The notes below the pieces were generated by a model. It did no database searches. It was given only the letters and a program-made list of their open reading frames with translations, and was not told the DNA's origin. A stretch of 64,000 nucleotides of DNA from Venturia oleaginea (taxonomy: Eukaryota; Ascomycota; Dothideomycetes; Venturiales; Venturiaceae). This document shows positions 1-11,285 of the stretch, piece by piece. Location of the stretch: assembly GCA_013176395.1 (NCBI GenBank), contig JABMLP010000009.1, forward strand, positions 186,001-250,000, written 5' to 3'. The translations under genes were made by a program, and so were the position numbers. Positions within the stretch are counted from its first letter, which is position 1. The number at the start of each line of letters is the position of its first letter.

Positions 1-3000
1 ATATGTCCTTCCGGGGTGTCTTATCACATTATGATGCAAAGATAGATACGCATTGTTTACGTAGACATCGATGTCGATAAGGTTGGGGGACAAATCACGA
101 AAGCGGACTCGGCAAAAACTTATCGACATTGGTTCATAACTTGTTCATAACTTGAAAAACGCATCGCAAATACGATCCGGGTAGACCCACTATACGATCG
201 CGTTCTCAAGCAACTGATGTTTCCGGTGAGTGGAGAGATGCGCAAATTGAGATGTCGATGGCACCATTCAGCATCCTTGGAAACATCACCGTTCACGGAT
301 AAGCCTTTCTTCGAAAACTTCGGGAAAGTTGCGAAGCCGAAGTTGCATGGTAATTCGGCTCATCGGGTGAAGGATCATGAGACTCCTTACACCGATCTCC
401 AGTGCAATCGCGATACGATGCGTAAAACAAGAGCAAGGCAAGGAAGAGGTTGCGAAATTGCGGTGAACTGGCAACTTAAAACGACTGGTTGGCTTCGCGC
501 GACTGGAGATTTGCACCAACCACACCTATCAAGATCCTACGCTGGTTGGCCAATGCCGTCCTCAAGCGGCAAAGTCCAATCGGCGGCTTGATTATAGAAC
601 TTCAAATTTCACAATGTCAAGGGGCATCCCGCTGCGGTGGCTTACGGCTCCGCGGCAGCTTCGCAGAACAGATCGAGACCATGCATCCATGAGCGACAGG
701 TATAATTACCAATGTGTCTGCACTCGAAGGTTGTAAAACATCCGGCGCATGGATGTATACCTTCCGTCGAATCCGAAGGTGGGATGGATCGAAGCCTTGA
801 GATGCGAAAGCTGCGGCCGCCAGATGGGATTGTTGGCAAACCGGGAAATGCTCGTATATAGCGACCCGCCTTGATATTATCTACAGCCCTCGCACGCCTC
901 GTTTCACAACTTGAGTTCAGAACAAAGGCCATCATGCGACCTGCTCTGCTTAGTCATTATATTCACACACGCGCAATGAATTTCTTGCACACTGTCGGAT
1001 GACGCGCGAAAGCAATGTGTCAGACGATCCACTTTGTTGTGCCAATTTGAGTCAGGCAAACAGATATGTACATAGTACATGGGATGGGGAAAACAGCATA
1101 CATGGACAAGGAGACACTATGGCATGATTTGGACATTGGCTGCTTCTTTACAACACCAAGCACTAAGTGAGGGGAAGCTCTTCCAAACCCCTCTTCACCA
1201 TATGCGTAACGGAGAATGCGGAGGATGGCGTGTTGTCTTTTGCGTTTTGTAAACAAGTGCTCCAGAGGTGGCTGCAAGCAGCTGTTGGCAAGGCCCTTGA
1301 AAGTTTTCATTTGTGGGTTGAACGTTGTGTCAGAATTGATTGATGAAGGCGAACGCCGAAACGATGAACAACGGCTGTAGCCTGTGGCCCGGAAGATGAG
1401 AACGGGCCTGCGTGTAATCGATGGGTGAGGAATCCTAGCGGCGGCGCAATTTGTGCATGTCTGAGTAACGATGTTTTTCTTGGTGTTGCACACAGCTCCT
1501 GTACCATCCGAGGACTTGGAAGTTGAGTTTTGGGACGGCAGGAGAAAGGTACCATGGAAGCGATTGTGAATCATCGTCCAAGATCTTCTGGACTGTTGAC
1601 AGCGGTTCTCTAGCAATCAAGTACCAAAGGATAATATGCAGCGCAAAAATCGGCCAGTATCGTTGCGAGAAATGGGGTGCAGCTGAAAAAGCCACAGCAA
1701 AAGCGGCGGTCCAACGCTTGACGAACGCAGGCTGCATAAACTGGTCTCAGCACCACGGCTAAGGCGAATACTGGACACACTGATTGTAGACCTCGTCCAG
1801 ACGCTGGGAGCTCTTCTTCATCACGGCGGGCAGAGTACGCGCGGAGACGTTCTGCGGACGTTGAGCATCAGATAAGGAAGTGCGTGTATGTCGGAAAGGC
1901 TGATTGTGGTTGGCGAACGACTCGACGAAACCGGATGTCATGGGTTTTAGCGCGGAAGAGAGTGTGGCGTAGTGTGCCGGGAGGGCATGTCCAGGGAAGG
2001 GCTTGAGCTCGGAAACGCATCCAACGTCCAATCTAAACACAACTGCAGCACGATGTGATGTCAGGCCATCATGCCATTTGTGCCATTTGTGCAACTGTCG
2101 ATTGGTGCCATTTGTGCAATTGTCCATTGGTACCATTTGTGCAATTGTCCATTGGTGCCATTTGTGCAATTGTCCATTTCTTGGAGCGGCGGATTGTAAA
2201 TGGCTTTTGATAACACGGCCCTGCCTTGTGCTTGCTGACTACTCGGATCATCCATCTACCCCTCCATGACTCCAAGCCTGCCAGGCCCAGTTGCAAATTA
2301 ATCGTGTCTACGGCCCGACCACGGTGGTGATCAGAATGGGAAGGCTGTGGAGGTCCTTGGGATCGACGCGGTCCCACTCCTCGCCTCCAGAGTACCTGGA
2401 GTCCTGGACCGTTACCACCCTACCCTACCCTCGATCCTTGTCACCCGCCAGGCCATTGGTCTCTTGGTTGAAGAAACTGTCCGTGCGGTTTTCCAGCACC
2501 GGCAGAAAGACCCCGGTCCGTCTCTTTGCTCCAGAGCGCCCAACAACTTGTCCTCAATCTCTCCCCTCACCATTTCGCTCTCCTCCACCATCAATGAGGA
2601 TTGATATCCCTCCGTTCCCCTCACCTTCTCCCTCCAACACCGTCCCCGTTGTGTCTTGATCGTGAAGCTTGTCATCCTTCCGATCGCCTCCTTCGACACA
2701 ACACGCCCTATATAATATCACTCCTCTCACCCCATCAGCAAGAGCGACTCCCGCGTCCTCAGCTGCCACTTCCACGACCTCATCGTCCACCATTCCCGGT
2801 CCACCACTCCCCATTGGAGGCCCAGCAACAGGTTCGGCTCTGACCTACTAACCTTCTTATCCGCCCGCTGCGAGCGCTGCTTCACGGGGACTCTACTTAT
2901 CGTCACGTAGGTAAACACTAGCTCTATATCACTGTTGCTATCGCTGGTAATCAGCCTCACACTTTCACTATCCGCCACCTGTCCGTTATCTCAACACTTC

Positions 3001-3137
3001 AGTTGCTCACACCACCTCCAACAATGCTCTCATTGCTAACGTCGCTTTAGCTCTTAATACCCACAATTCTTCATGATCGCGACCTGTTAAGCTTGTCATC
3101 CCCATTCTCCTTCCAACACCCCTCCGTGCCAGAAGGA
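1..3137. other. Gene-free left edge
   Basis: I find no coding region I can support in this stretch. Open frames are short, overlap on opposite strands and show no recognisable domain. It holds a direct repeat of an 11-mer near positions 133-154 and the 25-bp tandem repeat listed separately. From about 2590 to 3137 the plus strand becomes rich in C and T (CTCC, TCAC, CATC runs), as is common for promoter and 5' leader DNA of filamentous fungi, so this part is probably the leader of the gene starting at 3138. A gene entering from beyond the left edge cannot be excluded. Confidence 0.5.
2083..2177. repeat. 25-bp tandem repeat, about 3.8 copies
   Basis: Four consecutive units of the form CCATTTGTGCAATTGTCCAT plus TGGTG start at 2083, 2108, 2133 and 2158; the last is cut after 20 bases. 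Units differ at only one to three positions. The repeat creates chance open frames in several phases on both strands (Cys-Thr-Asn-Gly and His-Lys-Trp repeats), which I do not regard as genes. It is a minisatellite-type repeat in intergenic DNA. Confidence 0.9.
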
Positions 3138-5325
3138 ATGCCTTACACACCTCCAATCTCGCGGTCGCCTGCCACTTCCAGCCCCAGCAGTCCCGTCCTG
3201 AGCCGCAATCAATCCTACGATCGAGTCTCGACGAACGGACGGCCTGGCCTACCTCGATCCCGCTCCGCCACATACCTTCAACAGCACCGTCGAACGCCCT
3301 CACTCTCTGACAAACAATCAAACAGCAATGAGCTTCACCATGGGGAGTTGGCTCCGATCGATCCACATCACCTCATCGACAACGGTCATCACCATCTCAG
3401 CAATGGCATTCGGATAGCAACCTCGAGTGGCACTGAACATGTTGATGCCCTCACTGTACCAGATCTGACCCAGGACTCAACCGTCTCTCCGTCCGAGGCT
3501 TCCGATGAGGAGGATCGTGGTCGAGGTCGACAGGTAGCGCTTCTGGCCGCAGAGCTCAAGCAAAAGATGGCTCTCTCGAGCCGCGGGGCATTGCCTACAT
3601 GGCAAGACGGCTTGCATTCGAATCTTTCAAACGCATCGCCAGCTGCCTTGACTCTTCGTCCCGTCAGCCCGGCTTTGACGCCCGAGGCGAGAAAGATCTC
3701 GCACTCTCGATCATCTAGTGACGTCCACTTCTCGACAATTAGCGAGATAGTGCCCTCTCAGGCAGCGTCCTCTGGCGAAGAGGATAGCGATGATGACCTC
3801 TCGATGAAGCCTTCGTTGGTTCGGAAGAAATCCGGTGAGCTGGTCAAGCCTGCTCTACGAGGTTCATCCCGCCGCCGCCGCCCATCAAGCATGCCGGGTA
3901 CTCCGACTTATAGCAAGGCCGTGCATTTCAACGAGGATATTGCGCATGTGCGGCACTTCCTCCAGACGGAAAAACCTGCGGCCGTCAGTGCTGGCACCTC
4001 ACCAGTCGAATCGCTATTTGATAGCGAGTCTGAGTATCCATTCGAGTACGAGGAGAACAAGAGAGCTAGGGAAGTTGAATGGGAAATCCGCACAGCAAAC
4101 TTCCCACGTGATTCTATTGAACGTCAATACCAGCCAGTGCGGGTGGAGAAAATTCACCTTTCATCAGACAATAAAACATTGGTCGGTGATGTTGCTTGCG
4201 CAAACATTTGTTACCAGAAATGGGTCGTCGCACGATTCACACTCGACTACTGGAAGACGACATCAGAAGTTGTTTGCGAATTTAACAACGATGTGCGCAA
4301 GAAGCAACTCAGCGATGGATACGACCGATTCATTTTCCACATCAAGTTGGCGGACCAGGCCAATTTGGAAACCAAGACGATGCTCATATGTGTGCGATAC
4401 AATGTTGCTGGACAAGAACATTGGGACAACAATAACACGATGAACTACCAGGTCGATTTTATCAAAAAGGTAGTGCCCAGAAAGTCCAAACAGGAACGCG
4501 TTGCTGGCACGACTGGTACCATTCCACGTAGCCGTCACTCCCCTTTGCCCCGCCCAAGATCCTTCCCAGCTGCTGACGATGACTTTTCCTCCGGCTTCGA
4601 GTTTGGTCTTAACACAACTGTGCTCAGAGATCCTCCGGCCCCGGCATTGCGCTTGAAGAACCGCCAAAGTAGCCTATATCCCACCCAGCAAAGACGTGGA
4701 CAACCACAACACGCTGGCGGCGCATTTGCGACCCGCTACGACTTTGGAGCTTCTTTGTCGGCTGCACTGAACAATGCTCAGGTCCCATCTACGTCCCAAA
4801 CTACTGGAGAGAAGGAACGAGTGAAGTCAGGCGACTATTTTTCGAAACCTGTGAAGAAGTCTGCCCCCGCGGTCCAGCCTGTCGAATCTGCAGGCGCCAC
4901 CCCGGCCAACATGACTTCCTCCCGTCCTGAACTGGGCTCCCGGGAATATCATGACTTGATCCAGAAGTTCTGCTACGTACGTTGAACCCAACCGGACTGG
5001 CCTGGACCCCCAATACTGACAAGCAATACAGTTCGGATCGAAGGGTCCTTCTCCTGACAATGTTACTCCTGCACCGGCTGACGAGTCGAAGGTGGATGAC
5101 TCTGATGTCAGTGCTCCCAACAGTGGCCGTTCTTCGGCCTCAAGCAGTCCCCCTTCACCTCGCCCGGCTGTGCAATATGATGGGGCCCAGGACTCGGTTC
5201 GCTCTTCTCGCTCGAGTACGCCCACTCCCAATTCGTTCCACACGACCTCGCCTCGACTTCTTGCGCAATATCGTTCTCCCTCTCCTGCCCTTCATGAACT
5301 ACCCTTCCAAGTTCTTGCACAATAA
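3138..5325 (+). CDS. Protein phosphatase 1 glycogen-targeting subunit (CBM21)
   Basis: Regulatory subunit expected to bring type 1 protein phosphatase to glycogen, where it activates glycogen synthase (Gac1/Pig1 family). Two exons, 3138-4976 and 5032-5325, give 710 aa; the 55-nt intron (GTACGT...ACAG) keeps phase 0. The ATG at 3138 is the first in frame; the frame is open slightly upstream but only from a TTG. The N-terminal third is Ser/Pro-rich. A likely phosphatase-docking RVxF-type motif (KAVHFNED) lies near residue 260. The CBM21 starch/glycogen-binding domain spans about 330-445, with the family signatures WVVARFTLDYW, DRFIFHIKL and EHWDNNNTMNYQV. The tail holds the conserved ending YHDLIQKFCYFGSKGPSP, whose reading depends on the splice and so supports it. 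Family assignment is firm; which yeast paralogue it matches is not resolved. Confidence 0.93.
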
Positions 5326-6528
5326 CAGTCAAAGGAAGACGATTACGACCCTCACGTTTGACAATCAAAATTGGTTGGAACCATAGTTTTACGACCAATG
5401 GATGCGACATCACGATGTACTGTGAAATCACAAAAATAATGGGTGGAGGGCTTAATTGCCTGATTCATAAACGAACAAAAAATACGATACGCACATCGGC
5501 GACAATACGCCTAGTTCGACATTTCCATGGTTTTGCGAGAGGTTGTGTGCGATGCTTTGAGCCCTCTTACTTTCTTTCACTTCGTGCTTGTTGTTTTGCT
5601 GCAAGATTGGCGAGGTTTGTTCTTTTCCTTTCTGTTACTGCTTGCAATTCTTGTCACTGATCATCGGCGCATGAGGTATAGATAAGGAATCATGGACTCG
5701 GAACGTTTTCTTTGGCGGCTAATCTTGCTGTGCTGGCTTTTGTAATTATGCGGTTTCTTCTTCTCTCGTTGTCCACCTGGTAACCACATCTCACCTCTTC
5801 AGCGATCGAGCTATGAGCAGATGTACTGGCGGTAAAAGTTTTGTTGTGTTTCTGGGTGTGACTTTCCTTTTTGATGAGCCTTAGGATATTTTTCTCAGTT
5901 ATACATACATTGGCAAGGCGTTAAACGGAGTTGTTGAGCGATTTTTGGGGTTACTTTTAGGGGTTTTTGTTACTGTGCTTCAAGAAGATCGGTGTTCTTC
6001 CTTTGCACATCATTCTGCGGTTATGCTGTTGTTGTTTTCAATGCGGGGTTGGACTGGTTGCTGGGACTTTGAGTTTTGGGCTTGTCTGTGGATGGTCACA
6101 ATGGATTGTGGGGATTGAACAGATGATGGTAGTCAAATTGAATACAGGGTGCATTCTACCGTTTATCGCGTGTCATCTGCCATTGATTGTCAGACGTTTT
6201 GTTGTTCTTACTCTCTTTTTTGTCCATTTGAATGGGCGGAAACTGTTCGTGGGAGGGAATTGTGTTGTGGATGTAGATTTGGGATTGCTTTTGTAATGAT
6301 CCTGCTCTGTTTAAAATTCGCTATGCTCTAGTGTGTTTGGAATTTATACATTGTAGGCTTTGGATAACAATCTTGCTAGTATGGTTATCATACTTCGTGA
6401 TTACTCCCACCTTGGGAACTGAGGATGCGGTGGGTTCCGTGATTTGGTACATATGTAGAGTCCAGACTCAGAAGGGAAAAAAACCGTCTTCTTGTTTTCA
6501 TGTAGGTTTGGAAATAGTTTGTTCTAGG

Positions 6529-6560
<32 letters not shown>

Positions 6561-7388
6561 GGATGTGCTTATCTTTTTAGCCATGGGATGGTGACGGGTG
6601 ATTTTCGTCGAGTAGGTATACGGTTTTGAAGAAGTTGAGGTTGGGGTGAAGATATATCGACGATTTCTTTCTGCCCGCCGCCTCTCCATTTCGAATCTTC
6701 CTCTGTATCTTACATACAGGAAGCGGATTTCGAGTGACTGGGCGAGGGGTGGTGGGATTGAGGTTAGTAGTATGTATCTACATTCTACGAGAATAAAATA
6801 TATAGACGAGAACAAACTACCTCCTATCACCTTCCGCGTATCCTATCCATTTCTTCTTTCCTATTAAAACACTCTTGTTTTCTAGGTGTGGTTTGGGAGG
6901 GCATGGAATCATTGATACCTCAGATCATCTCTTCGTGCTATCGTAGATATCAGAGGCGAAGAAAGTTCAAGTGTCGATAACTAGAGCCGAATGGATCGAA
7001 ATGTGACAAAATCAGTTTCAATGGATTGCAATGCAAGTTCGGACAGCCCTGACAATGATGGCGATGATGTTTTGTTCTTCAATCTCTTTTCGCTGATATC
7101 TATCATCTACCTCTGCCATCTCGTAAGCCTATTTTCCCCGCTCAAGATAGATACTGATACATATCATACAATTCGTAACTTAAAACCCTCCAGATATTGC
7201 ATTTGACCAAATGAGGTCAACATATCTCATCCAGCTAGGTTGGTCCAAGACCTGGACTCGCGGCTAACGGCTCGAATATCCCGTTATTCATACGCCATGA
7301 CTTTTAGCATCGCAAGACCTGGATTCCAAGGTTTCAAAATGCCGGGAGGAAGATCGTCCCAAAAAAGCAACAATGGACACCACCGATT
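5326..7388. other. T-rich gene-free interval
   Basis: About 2 kb between convergent genes. The plus strand is strongly T-rich from about 5540 to 6520. Open frames are short, low-complexity or phase-inconsistent, with no domain I recognise. A (GAT)n microsatellite lies at 6528-6557. The first few hundred bases are presumably 3' UTR of the CBM21 gene. A non-coding transcript is possible but cannot be shown from sequence. Confidence 0.5.
6528..6557. repeat. (GAT)n microsatellite
   Basis: About ten uninterrupted GAT/ATG triplets in otherwise T-rich intergenic DNA. Read on the minus strand it encodes a poly-His run inside an open frame at 6498-6830, which I reject as a gene. Confidence 0.9.
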
Positions 7389-9261
7389 TCAACGACGTCC
7401 ACGATAGCCGCTGTCACCGCCGGGACGGTAGCTGTCGTCTCCACCCCGGTAGCCATTCCAATCGCCTCTCCCGCCACCATATCTCCCACCGCCTCGTCCA
7501 CCCCCACCACGGCCTTCACCACGGCCTTCACTCCTGGGAGGAGGCACAATTCCCTTCCGCAACATCTCTTCCCGCTCCCTAACCCTAGGGCTTGTGAAAT
7601 GCGGTCCAGAATGTACGAGTTTGGCTCCTCCCTCAAACGTGTACCTGAATTCTTTGCCATTGTCTGTGCTCAAAATCTTTTCGGGAAACCAATCCCGACT
7701 CCCTTGTTCCTTCATTTCTTGTTGCCTCTTCTCAGCTAATTCCTTGGGAACAGGCTGCCAACTATATTTTGGGTTTCGTGACCGTAAACTTGAACAGTTC
7801 ATCTAGCGTCTTGAATGTAGCGGCTTGGGAAGGTGGAATAATGCCAGGTGTTGTCTGGAAAGTTGGGGGTCGGGTCTGCACTTGGGAGCTTCTGGGCCCT
7901 AACGGAGCGTTCGGCGGTGGTCCAGTTGAATCTTTCAACGATTTCCCCTGGCCGGATGGTTGACGCGGTGCCAGAGATGTATTGGAATTTTCTTCTCTGT
8001 GTATAGCCTCAATCACACCGTCTTGATTCTCAATGTAGGCGACTTCCCATCTACGACCACCTGTCCGGCCCTCATTGTTCTTTTCCTCGGTGGCACTCCA
8101 TTCGGCAACCTTTTCCTCAGGAATGAAGTCGACCCATACCGGCAGGCGCCATTTGTCTTCTGGGAACCAATTGCGACCGTGCAAGGATGACCGGACACGA
8201 GAGGCGGCCGATAGCGAGGAAAAGAGAACCAGAGCATGGGTTCTGACTTGGTCGAGATGTAGAGTTTGAATGACTTTGGAATCGCTAGCCGCAGCTGCTG
8301 GTGGGCTTGCGAGGCTGGTAAGTCTTTGTCCGAGAAGGGCGAATTGGACGGGTCGTTGGAGACCGCGTATGTATAGAGCTGCTGTTGCATGATGCATCGC
8401 AGGCTCCGTTATTTGGTTGTCATCCTCAGGCTCGATTATCACCTCGCTGGGATCGTGTTTCTTGCTGAACAAGCCATCTCTTGACCATTTCTCCTCCTCT
8501 TTGGGACCAGCCTTGGGAGATTGTGCTACGGCGACCTCCTCGATCATTTTTTGTCCAGTTTCTCCAACAGCCTCCTTTTCCACCTCGATTGAGTCTGCGA
8601 CTTGTGGAGGAGCATCTGAGACGGCGGTATCTGTGTCTTGCACCGCGTTCTGCTTCAACCGTTTGGCTGCGACCTCTTCTGCTTTCACCGGTGGCGTGAC
8701 ACTACGCCGTTTGCGTTTGCGACTGTCCTCGATAAGCTCCTCAGGAGGCACCGGTGTGTTGAGGTCTGAAGAAGGCTGGGCTGCAGGGACTGCAACGATC
8801 GGTGGTTCGGACACTTCAGCAGTAGGAATTGAAGCTTCAGCTTCTGCTGCTGGGACGAGAGAGGGTCTGGGTTCTTCGGCGGTGGGTTCTGGTATGCTGG
8901 TGGCTTCGGCGGTGGGTATTGATATGCTAGTAGCTTCCACAGTAGGCTCCGATGGTGAATCATGCTCTACAGGCTGTATAGGGTCGGGATGAGGCGGCGC
9001 GACGGGCTCATCGTTGGGATTGCCGTCAAAACCAGAGACGTCGTCCATGACTTGATCGTCGTCAACTGCCGGAGCGTCAACGACATGTTCGCCGGTGCCA
9101 GAGGCGTCTTGTTCTTGAGCAGGCATTTGAGCGTCGGCCTCTTCGATCTTTTCGATTATCTGAGGCTTGCGAAGACCAGACTTCAGAGCAGCCGAGATGT
9201 TGCGTTCGGTGGCCAGCTTCTTGAGCTGCACCACAGTCATCTTGGCGTATTCGGTCGCCAT
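7389..9261 (-). pseudogene. Acinus-like SAP/RRM splicing factor, frameshifted
   Basis: Probable fungal Acinus homologue, the RNA-binding scaffold of the ASAP complex (Acinus, RNPS1, SAP18) that acts in the nucleus in splicing and exon-junction biology. ATG at 9261 is the first in frame. Order: SAP DNA-binding domain at residues 8-40 (VVQLKKLATERNISAALKSG); a long acidic Pro/Glu/Thr-rich stretch with PTAEATSIPE-type repeats; an RRM-like domain about 290-390 (HATAALYIRGLQRPV ... SLHGRNW ... VDFIPEEKV); then the RNPS1/SAP18-binding (RSB) motif LDELFKFTVTKPKI. The frame then stops (TAG ending at 7762). The rest of the motif and an RGG-rich tail (WQPVPKELAEKR, GRGGGRYGGGRG) continue in the next frame to a TGA at 7389. 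Omitting one base at 7762 would join them as about 623 aa reading KPKIYWQPVPKE. It may be a sequencing error, a real lesion or, less likely, a 28-nt intron. Confidence 0.75.
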
Positions 9262-9664
9262 GGTTGCGGAAGGAATGCTGGAGATGCGCGAGTGGAATGC
9301 TGGACGGAGAATTGAATGGGCTTTCAAACAAATGGAGGCGGCTTGACAGTGTTTGGCGTTGTTTGCGGCTGTGGCATTGGCATCATCAAGGACTCCAGAA
9401 TGTCTGACTCCAGAATGTATCTAGATGGTGGTAGGCTCCAGATGGTAGTGGGCTCCAGATGGTCGTGGGCTCTCGCGTTGGTCAAGGGCTAGTCGCGTTC
9501 CACGATCCACGGCTTGGTAAAAACTTCAATCTTGACTTTAGCCAAGTCACAGGCCCAGATTCTGCAGCCGGCCCAATCGGGTTTAGCCAAAACGGTCCGT
9601 TTCCCAAGTAGACTGAGACGGAGTGAGAGCTTTCTTCGCTGCTATTCCCCCAGCGATCAGAATC
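9262..9664. promoter_or_regulatory. Divergent promoter interval with short direct repeats
   Basis: A 403-bp gap separates two divergently transcribed genes (Acinus-like, minus; basic nuclear protein, plus), so both promoters must lie here. Positions 9391-9470 hold short direct repeats: GACTCCAGAATGT twice and GGCTCCAGATGGT twice. No specific factor site can be assigned. Confidence 0.45.
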
Positions 9665-11285
9665 ATGGCTGCGACTCCCACCGTACAGATGCCCGACGTC
9701 GTTTCCACTCGCGGCATGAAGAACCAGGTCAGAATCAGAGGCCCGAAACCCGATGTATCTTTCCAGTGCAAGTCACTGCATGATCTCGAGACCCGCCTAC
9801 AAGCTCATATCGAGCATTGCTGCAAGGACCGCTTGATTCCAGAGACGGTATACGCCCAATTCATCTTAGACAGCAGAGTCAAGCTCACTGTCGCCGATTT
9901 GACCGACGGAATTCTCGACCATTTCCCGAAACTCGCAGACTTTCCACCTCAGGATGGTCCTATGGCACTTTCGGTACCTGACGCAGTCGCAACCCACGGC
10001 GATGCAAAATCAAAGTTGAAGCGCCAACGAGCTGTCGGACGCATTGTTCTGAATTCGGTCCAGAAGGTCGACGGCTTCAAGTATTTCGAAAAGGAAGCGT
10101 GGGACACGAAGCACACGGATGGCTACCGCTTCAAATACTTGTGCCGGGATTCCTATCAGAACAAGGATCGCGCTGCCAACAAGAGTCGCTCCTCGAATGT
10201 CTCCGCTATCCTACCGACGAATGGTCCTGGAGCAAGCGGGGATCTTTCCCCAGGAAAAGGTAAAGTCTGACTATCACCATCGGATCAGTAGTTGTTGGCG
10301 CAATTCTAACTCGAAAATCAGAGGCCGCCAGGCTCGCGACGTACGACTGCAAGGGCTCCATATTCGTCAAATTCTCCTCGTCTCAGCAAATCGTAGACGT
10401 GGTTTACCAGCATCTACCGATACATCGCGAGCAAGCAAACCCATCCGCATTGGCAACCGCTGGCCCATCTGGCCCAATCCAATTACCTTCGTAAGTTTAT
10501 CCTTGTCGCCCAAATCCTTCTAAAAATAACTTCACCATCTGGTCACATGACATAGTCCGATGACAAAGTTCGTTGGCTATTGACGGCTAATATCTGCAAT
10601 AGAAACGGTTTGACGCACGAAGATTCTGGAGAACCTATGGAGACTACGGAACCGCTTCAGAACAACATGTCTATATACATGCCACCAGTTGCACCAACAG
10701 AGGCCGCTCCTGTCAAGAAGAAACGGAAGCGAGCCGCCAAGTTGCCACGAGAAAGTATCATTGAACCAGAGTCCACCGAACAAGAGGATCCAGATTGGGA
10801 TATAGATGGACCACCGCTTCCATTACTGTCTCCAAATTACGAACCAGATCCTGGTGACGGCGACTTTCACCGTCCATCCGTGGTTACCAGAGTACCGGGT
10901 CTCAAAGCACAGATGAAAAAGGCTGTACGGAGGAGTTTCAATCCCCAAGCGAACTCCGATAACTCAGCCTCGTCTGGCTCCGATTTCGAAGGCAAAAGCA
11001 AGAAACCAAAGAAGAAAGGGCAGAAGGGGAACTTGGGGAAGAAAGCCGCCGCCGCCACCGCTGCAGCCGCTGCCGGGAACAAAAGTTCAGGGGCAGAAGT
11101 AGACTCGGATGGTCGACCACCTCGTGAGTGATTCCTGGTAAAAGGACTTATTGTAGTCGAAAAGCTAAATTGTGATGGACTTAGAAACCGATCACGTTCG
11201 AAGAGAGACTGCACGTACCCGGAAGAGAACGATTCCACTACCGCTGGAGCAAACTCACGAGAGCGACATGGATACCGAGGCATGA
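9665..11285 (+). CDS. Unrecognised basic nuclear protein
   Basis: Four exons (9665-10259, 10322-10490, 10603-11123, 11185-11285) join in frame to 461 aa; all three introns have GT-AG ends. The ATG at 9665 begins MAATPTVQMPD; an earlier in-frame ATG at 9623 exists but precedes a less likely leader. I do not recognise the family with certainty. The conserved-looking part is about 120-240, with DGFKYFEKEAWDTKHTDGYR, FKYLCRDSYQNKDRAANK and, across the first intron, YDCKGSIFVKFSSSQQIVDV then VYQHLPIHRE. The spacing of Cys and His residues is reminiscent of FAR1/FLYWCH-type DNA-binding modules, but this is only a suggestion. The C-terminal half is low complexity, acidic then strongly basic, with a clear nuclear-localisation stretch (KKKRKRAAK), a poly-Ala run and Lys-rich blocks. 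A nuclear role is inferred from these. Confidence 0.8.

Noticed and set aside
2003..2377. Several overlapping frames across the 25-bp repeat
   Set aside because: They are open only because the tandem repeat lacks stops in several phases; no protein-like features.
6498..6830. Minus-strand frame with a poly-His run
   Set aside because: The His run comes from the GAT microsatellite; the rest is low complexity with no domain.
8417..8992. Plus-strand Ser/Thr/Ala-rich frame of 191 codons
   Set aside because: Antisense shadow of the acidic repeat region of the Acinus-like gene.
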